Source: Gymnopus androsaceus JB14 (lineage: Eukaryota > Basidiomycota > Agaricomycetes > Agaricales > Omphalotaceae). From it: a stretch of DNA of 12,844 nt. The stretch spans positions 1 to 12,844 of the forward strand of contig ML770247.1 in the NCBI GenBank assembly GCA_009733575.1, in the 5' to 3' direction. Both the position numbers and the translations under genes were made by a program. The notes beneath the pieces were generated by a model. It ran no database searches, was not told the DNA's origin, and worked only from the letters and a program-made list of their open reading frames with translations. Below, in pieces: positions 9,178 through 12,844 of this stretch; the first letter of the stretch is position 1, and the number at the start of each line of letters is the position of its first letter.

Positions 9178-9334
9178 GCGGTAAAAACCACACCCAGAGG
9201 TGGTTCTGACGGGTTGGGCACCTGGCGGGTTGGAGGGTAAGGGTTTAGACCTGTACCTGCAGGGGTAGGGTTTTCAAGGGTGAGGGTGAGGGTTGGGTGT
9301 TGTGGACCTGGGGGTCGACCCCTGTCCATCCTTA
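9178..9334. repeat. hAT right end: subterminal and terminal repeats
   Basis: ACGGGTTGGG, GGCGGGTTGG and a run of GGGTGAGGGT-type words lead to GGGGTCGACCCCTGTCCATCCTTA (9311-9334), the inverted counterpart of the left end. Confidence 0.75.
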
Positions 9335-9342
9335 TTGGTATG
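9335..9342. repeat. hAT target-site duplication, right copy (TTGGTATG)
   Basis: This is the partner of 4966-4973. The left copy encodes the conserved Arg split codon, so it is probably the ancestral form and this copy has lost both CpGs. Confidence 0.85.
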
Positions 9343-12122
9343 CTCCCATATTTTTTAATTCCAGCACACATCTCACAGTCTAGTTTAGTGATGACTACAA
9401 GCTTCCCGTAGTCACCTTCCGCATGCTATTCCTCGGTCTCGGGTTTTCTGCTTTCGGGTATGTATGGCCACATGGCTACATAACGAGCTTGCTATGACCT
9501 TTATCCTGCGCAGATCTGTTCTGGCCCAACTGTACTACTTCAAGCCCCAAACACTACTTGTCTCTGAAAATTTCCTCCTGATTGTGATATATTTTATTGG
9601 CAAAGCATGGGAGAAGGGTCTTCCTTCTTGTGGTATTTTTTTTGTTTCATTAACCCTGGACCTTTCAACATCAAGGAGCATGGTGCTGCCCTGATTATGG
9701 CTTTCACTGCCAGTAGCTCAGTGACTGCCATTCAAGTCATTTCTGTACAGGACCTCTACTAGTGGGTTTAATTGACTAAGGTCATACATTGAATGTTCAA
9801 CTTTTCCCTTTAGTAACAACCAATTGAACCCCAGTGTCACCATCTTCACTCTCCTTGCCTCACAACTTATTGGCTACTCCTTTGTGGGTCTTTTGCAAGA
9901 GGTGCTTGTTTACCCGTCAATCTGCTTCTGGTGTAAGTTTCTTTCCCAATGCAATATCACCCAGTATTCACTGATTCCTTTGCATAGCTACCATCATCAC
10001 CCCCGCCAGTATTTTCCAAGTGTAGGTTCATTATTGCACATTTACTTTTCGCTATTTTCAGTCTTCATTTTGATGGTGGCTTGGGAAGTAAACGTACCAA
10101 GATCTTCTGAGCTCTCTTTACGTTCATCTTTTGCTACAAGATTTTCCCTCAATGGATTTTCCCCGTTCTTACTGGAGTCAGCATCTTTTGTCTTGTTGAT
10201 CATACCTCTCCTACTATGTGTAACATTTTTGGATGAGCAAGCAACAACAAAGGCATGGGTGTACATGTACTTTATCTTGTAGTCTGTGATTCGCCAGGAT
10301 AAACACTGTCTACAGCTCCTTGCCACTTGTTTCAACTGGAATATTATTACATCGATAAATTTGTACACCCCTCTCTGGACACAGCTTAACCAGGACATTG
10401 GTGTTGTCCTCACCCATATCTTAATGTGTGCCGTCTACTACGGAAATATCTGGCAGGGACTCAAAGTCAGTTTTAGTTGTTTCTCTTTCTGCACTTCTGA
10501 CCTCTTTTAGTTCCCCTTCATGTCTCAAGCTATTTTTGATATCAATGGCAACCAAGTATGTTCATCACTTCGTTTTCCATGCTGCAGCACTAATTCTTTT
10601 AAATCCCAAAGTACAACCAGACTGCTATCCTCACTAAAAACAAGTTCGACCCTGTCAAGTACGCTGAAGTTGGAGTAAGTTTTCCGTATTTTTTGCATGC
10701 AAAGACTCAGTTAATCCATTTTCTAGCCTGCTTTTTTTTCGGCCACTAATGCTTTGTATTTCATCACCACTAACCTTGCCATGGGTGCTACCATCACGCA
10801 CGTCCTCTGCTTCTACTGGAAACAATTATTGCCCTTCTTCCGTATGATGAACCCATGGAACAAATCCGCTACTGTCATGCATGATGAGCATTTCACTGCA
10901 ATGAAACAATACTCGAAGGTTCCCAGATGGTGGTTCTTAACTCTGCTTGCTATTGCATACACCATGGCCCAGGCTACTGACTACACCGGTAATAATTGTG
11001 GTTTTCTTCTTTTGCAAGTCTGACAACTGCTGTACAGGTCATTCAAACTTCACCTGGTGGCAACTCACAGTGGTAAGTAGGCTTTCGATTGGACTTAACA
11101 GATCAAAGCTCACACTATCAACTCTAGATCCTATTCCTCTCTATGTTCTTTACCACTGCATACTGCACGACTTCTGCTATCCTTGGTTACAGGCAATTCA
11201 GCACACAGCTTGATGGCTTCTACTCTATGATTGGCTCGTACATGGCCCCAGGCGACCCCGTATCTAACATGTACGCTGCCCTCTATGGTAGTCAGCCGAC
11301 AGTCCAGGGTATTGCCTTACTTGGCGACTTGAAGCTCAGACAGTACCTTAAGATTCCTCCCAAGGTCAACTTCCTTGTTCATCTCCTTGGTTGCATTGTC
11401 GTATGTCCTAGTTCTATGAATATTTACGGTTACCTTCTTTAAACAGTATTTTCAGGGTGCTCTATTGAACTACGTTATGGAACTTTCCATCGTGAGGAAC
11501 CAGAGAGCCGCCCTACTCAGTATCTCTGGTACCCGTCTATGGTCGGGACAGAATGCACAAAGTTTCAATTCGAACGCCATTTCTTGGGGAGCTCTCAGAC
11601 GTGAGATGTTCAGTCCAGGCAAGATCTACTATATGGTCCCTGTTTCTCTCGCCATCGGTGCTATCTTCCCCATAATTCAATACGGCCTTCACTGCAAGTG
11701 GCCCCAGAATGTCTTCCTCAAGAACTTCCACACCAGTGTTGTTCTCCAGTACTCCTGCATCTTGGCTGGTATGAATTCATTGCCATCAGATTTTTCGTGA
11801 CGATGCTAATACATTTTGCGCAGTTGGAGTTAACACTCAGGAGAACACATCCATGCTGCTTGGCGTTATCTCTCAGTGGTGGGTCCGCAACAGGTACCCC
11901 TGTGCTTTCACCAAATGTTAGTTGTATCTTGTCTATGTTGCGAGGTTGCTTATACTAATAATTACGTCAAGACAACTATATCATTGCTGGTGCCCTCAAT
12001 GGTGGAACCCAGGTCATCTCGTTCATTCTCAATCTTTGGTGCCGCCGGTCCCGCTGTTCTCGTGGGTGTTGCTTCCACCCCTATATCTTCGTATCTAATC
12101 ATTGTCCTTTTTTTCAAAACAG

Positions 12123-12131
12123 TTCCCTCAA
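12123..12131 (+). other. 9 nt micro-exon of the transporter gene
   Basis: TTCCCTCAA (Phe-Pro-Gln) lies between an intron 12062-12122 ending AACAG and an intron 12132-12189 starting GTGAGT. It supplies the FP that precedes the conserved WWGN motif near the OPT C terminus. All three borders are in phase 0. Confidence 0.65.
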
Positions 12132-12246
12132 GTGAGTCTTGCTTCTTTATTTTATTATCCTCACCTCTAACTACTCTTTTCTATTCAAGTGGTGGGGAAA
12201 TGACGCCAAATACGCTGCTGATAGGTGTCTGCTGCCAGCCTCATAG

Positions 12247-12754
12247 ACAAGTTATTTTTTTGGTTATGGTACAGGCTGGTGTGCGACGTCGGGAAAGTAA
12301 CTATCGCTTAGCTGTTATATATCGATTGCGAAGTATGGAAGAGCCATTGGGTGCAGAATAAAGTAGGGTAGATTACTGAAATTGAAGCCATTTGATTGAC
12401 ATTCAGGGCTAGTAATGTTGATTGGGATTTGCAGTCTAGACACCTCGAAAATAGGAGTCTATGGAAACACATTCAAGTCCCACGCATGCTACTCCCATTT
12501 ACGGAAGTTATAAAATGTGCTGGCAGTGAGCTTTAGATCTCATCCAATCAGTGCTTCTTGACATCCGCAATTCTACGCTTTGGCCTGTGGTAATTCCTCA
12601 CAGTTTTTCTCTTTGTTTTATTTATTATTGTGTTAGTTAAATACTCCATACGTATACATACCTATCGAAAAGTTGAACGGTCTCTTTCCTTCACGACCCG
12701 CTCACCGCCTTCGCTAAGACCTTTGCGCGGGCTGAGAGCTTTAGGTCCGCCAAT
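12247..12754. other. transporter 3' region and intergenic sequence
   Basis: AATAAA at 12357-12362, about 110 bp after the transporter stop, is a plausible polyadenylation signal. The rest (12370-12754) is AT-rich in the middle, with no open frame, inverted-repeat ends or RNA gene that I can support. Confidence 0.45.
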
Positions 12755-12844
12755 TCATGCTGCTGCCTGAACCAGCTTTGGGTCAAATGGAAATCCTGCC
12801 TTTTTACCCTTCTTGCCAGAAATAGCATTGTATTTAGGCAGACC
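12755..12844 (-). CDS. possible partial reading frame at the window edge, unrecognised
   Basis: On the minus strand the sequence is open from the window edge for 29 codons to a TGA at 12757-12755. It is rich in Lys and Gly (pieces PKYNAISGKKGKK and GFPFDPKLVQAAA), and the same frame continues open for about 30 more codons after the stop. It could be the end of a gene lying outside the window or another pseudogene. No family is recognised. Confidence 0.3.
   Translation of the reverse strand, partial: GLPKYNAISGKKGKKAGFPFDPKLVQAAA

Larger units (their letters stand above)
4974..9334 (+). mobile_element. full-length 4361 bp Ac-like hAT transposon (inactive)
   Basis: The left end starts TAAGGATGGACA, and the reverse complement of the right end starts with the same 12 bases. 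Both then reach GGGGTCGACCC, after 5 extra bases on the left. An 8 bp target duplication flanks it. Subterminal stretches at about 5010-5100 and 9178-9310 carry many GCGGGTT, AACCCGCC and AGGGTT words, the likely transposase-binding repeats. The transposase gene lies inside in plus orientation, the same as the host gene. The terminal structure is complete, so immobility is due to the broken transposase; it could still be moved in trans. About 790 bp separates the left repeats from the transposase start. Confidence 0.93.
4969..9388 (+). other. transporter intron 2, expanded from 51 bp to 4420 bp by the hAT insertion
   Basis: Exon 2 ends in KVLSVR with the Arg codon split CG|T, and exon 3 continues DDYKLPVVTF, as in other fungal OPT proteins. 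Without the element and one duplication copy the intron is 51 bp, GTACG joined to 9343-9388 and ending TTTAG, typical for this gene. The duplication TCGGTACG covers the last three exon bases and the first five intron bases. The new donor reads GTACG plus TAAG from the transposon end, which is a good fungal 5' splice site. Confidence 0.8.
4660..12246 (+). pseudogene. oligopeptide transporter (OPT family), 18 exons, hAT-interrupted and broken
   Basis: Inferred exons: 4660-4827, 4883-4968, 9389-9457, 9514-9761, 9814-9932, 9988-10021, 10062-10260, 10316-10465, 10511-10555, 10612-10674, 10727-10988, 11038-11072, 11128-11400, 11456-11768, 11824-11916, 11972-12061, 12123-12131 and 12190-12246. They give about 771 codons, the usual size of fungal OPT proteins, which are multi-pass membrane carriers of small peptides. 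Recognisable family motifs in order are a hydrophilic N terminus, NPGPFNIKEH, LHFDGG, NPWNKSATV, HDEHF, VPRWWF, SGTRLWSGQNAQSFNS and a final WWGND. The chosen start has A at -3 and G at +4. Lesions are a frameshift at the T8 run 9636-9643 (one base short), TGA at 10108-10110 (Trp position) and at 10234-10236 (Gly position), and a frameshift at about 12030 before the FGAAGPAV piece. Splice phases agree everywhere else. Intron 2 carries the hAT element. It is a recent pseudogene unless the lesions are sequence errors. Confidence 0.9.

Noticed and set aside
10042..10413. 123-codon minus-strand frame
   Set aside because: It overlaps transporter exons 7 and 8, whose plus-strand protein matches the OPT family.
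4660..12246. Transposase and transporter as one cooperating system
   Set aside because: A clean 8 bp duplication and a rebuilt 51 bp intron show that the transposon is an insertion, and both genes are broken.
12440..12490. TTCAAGTCCC, resembling a tRNA T-loop
   Set aside because: Flanking bases cannot form the 5 bp T stem, and no acceptor or anticodon arm is found.

Overview
The window reads as nuclear DNA of a mushroom-forming basidiomycete (Agaricomycetes), inferred from many 45-60 bp introns with GT..AG borders, a fungal-type OPT peptide transporter and an Ac-like hAT transposase split by similar introns. No prokaryotic operon, CRISPR array, rRNA or tRNA was seen. The region is gene-poor and transposon-rich, and every sizeable coding region I could reconstruct is broken.

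Layout. 1-173: right part of a CCTAGG-rich foldback element cut by the window edge. 293-892: a 600 bp non-autonomous hAT-like element with matching ends and an 8 bp target duplication. About 970-3480: a decayed Gln/Asn/Pro-rich Gag-like coding region, interrupted by a 394 bp foldback element (1237-1630), a probable 290 bp solo LTR (2341-2630) and a 180 bp foldback element (3161-3340). Both foldback elements share CATCAG ends, and removing each with a 2 bp duplication restores the host reading frame. About 3893-4440, minus strand: a decayed unrecognised gene.

4660-12246 (+) is an 18-exon oligopeptide transporter (OPT family) pseudogene. Its second intron holds a complete 4361 bp hAT transposon (4974-9334), itself carrying a 12-exon transposase pseudogene (5891-9075). 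The transposon landed 5 bp inside a 51 bp intron. Its 8 bp duplication (4966-4973 and 9335-9342) spans the 5' splice site, and the transposon's first bases extend the donor to GTACGTAAG, so the host intron could in principle still be spliced as a 4420 nt intron. The two copies of the duplication differ only by two CpG-to-TpG changes. The same type of change can explain four of the five stop codons in the transposase.

The transporter would have carried small peptides across a membrane. It keeps nearly all splice sites and motifs but has a 1 nt frameshift in a T8 run, two in-frame TGA codons and a frameshift near the C terminus. The transposase keeps its presumed D, D and E catalytic residues but cannot be translated through its stops. 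There is no sign that transporter and transposon act together; the relation is insertion. 12247-12844 is mostly non-coding, with a possible AATAAA signal and the edge of an unrecognised minus-strand reading frame.
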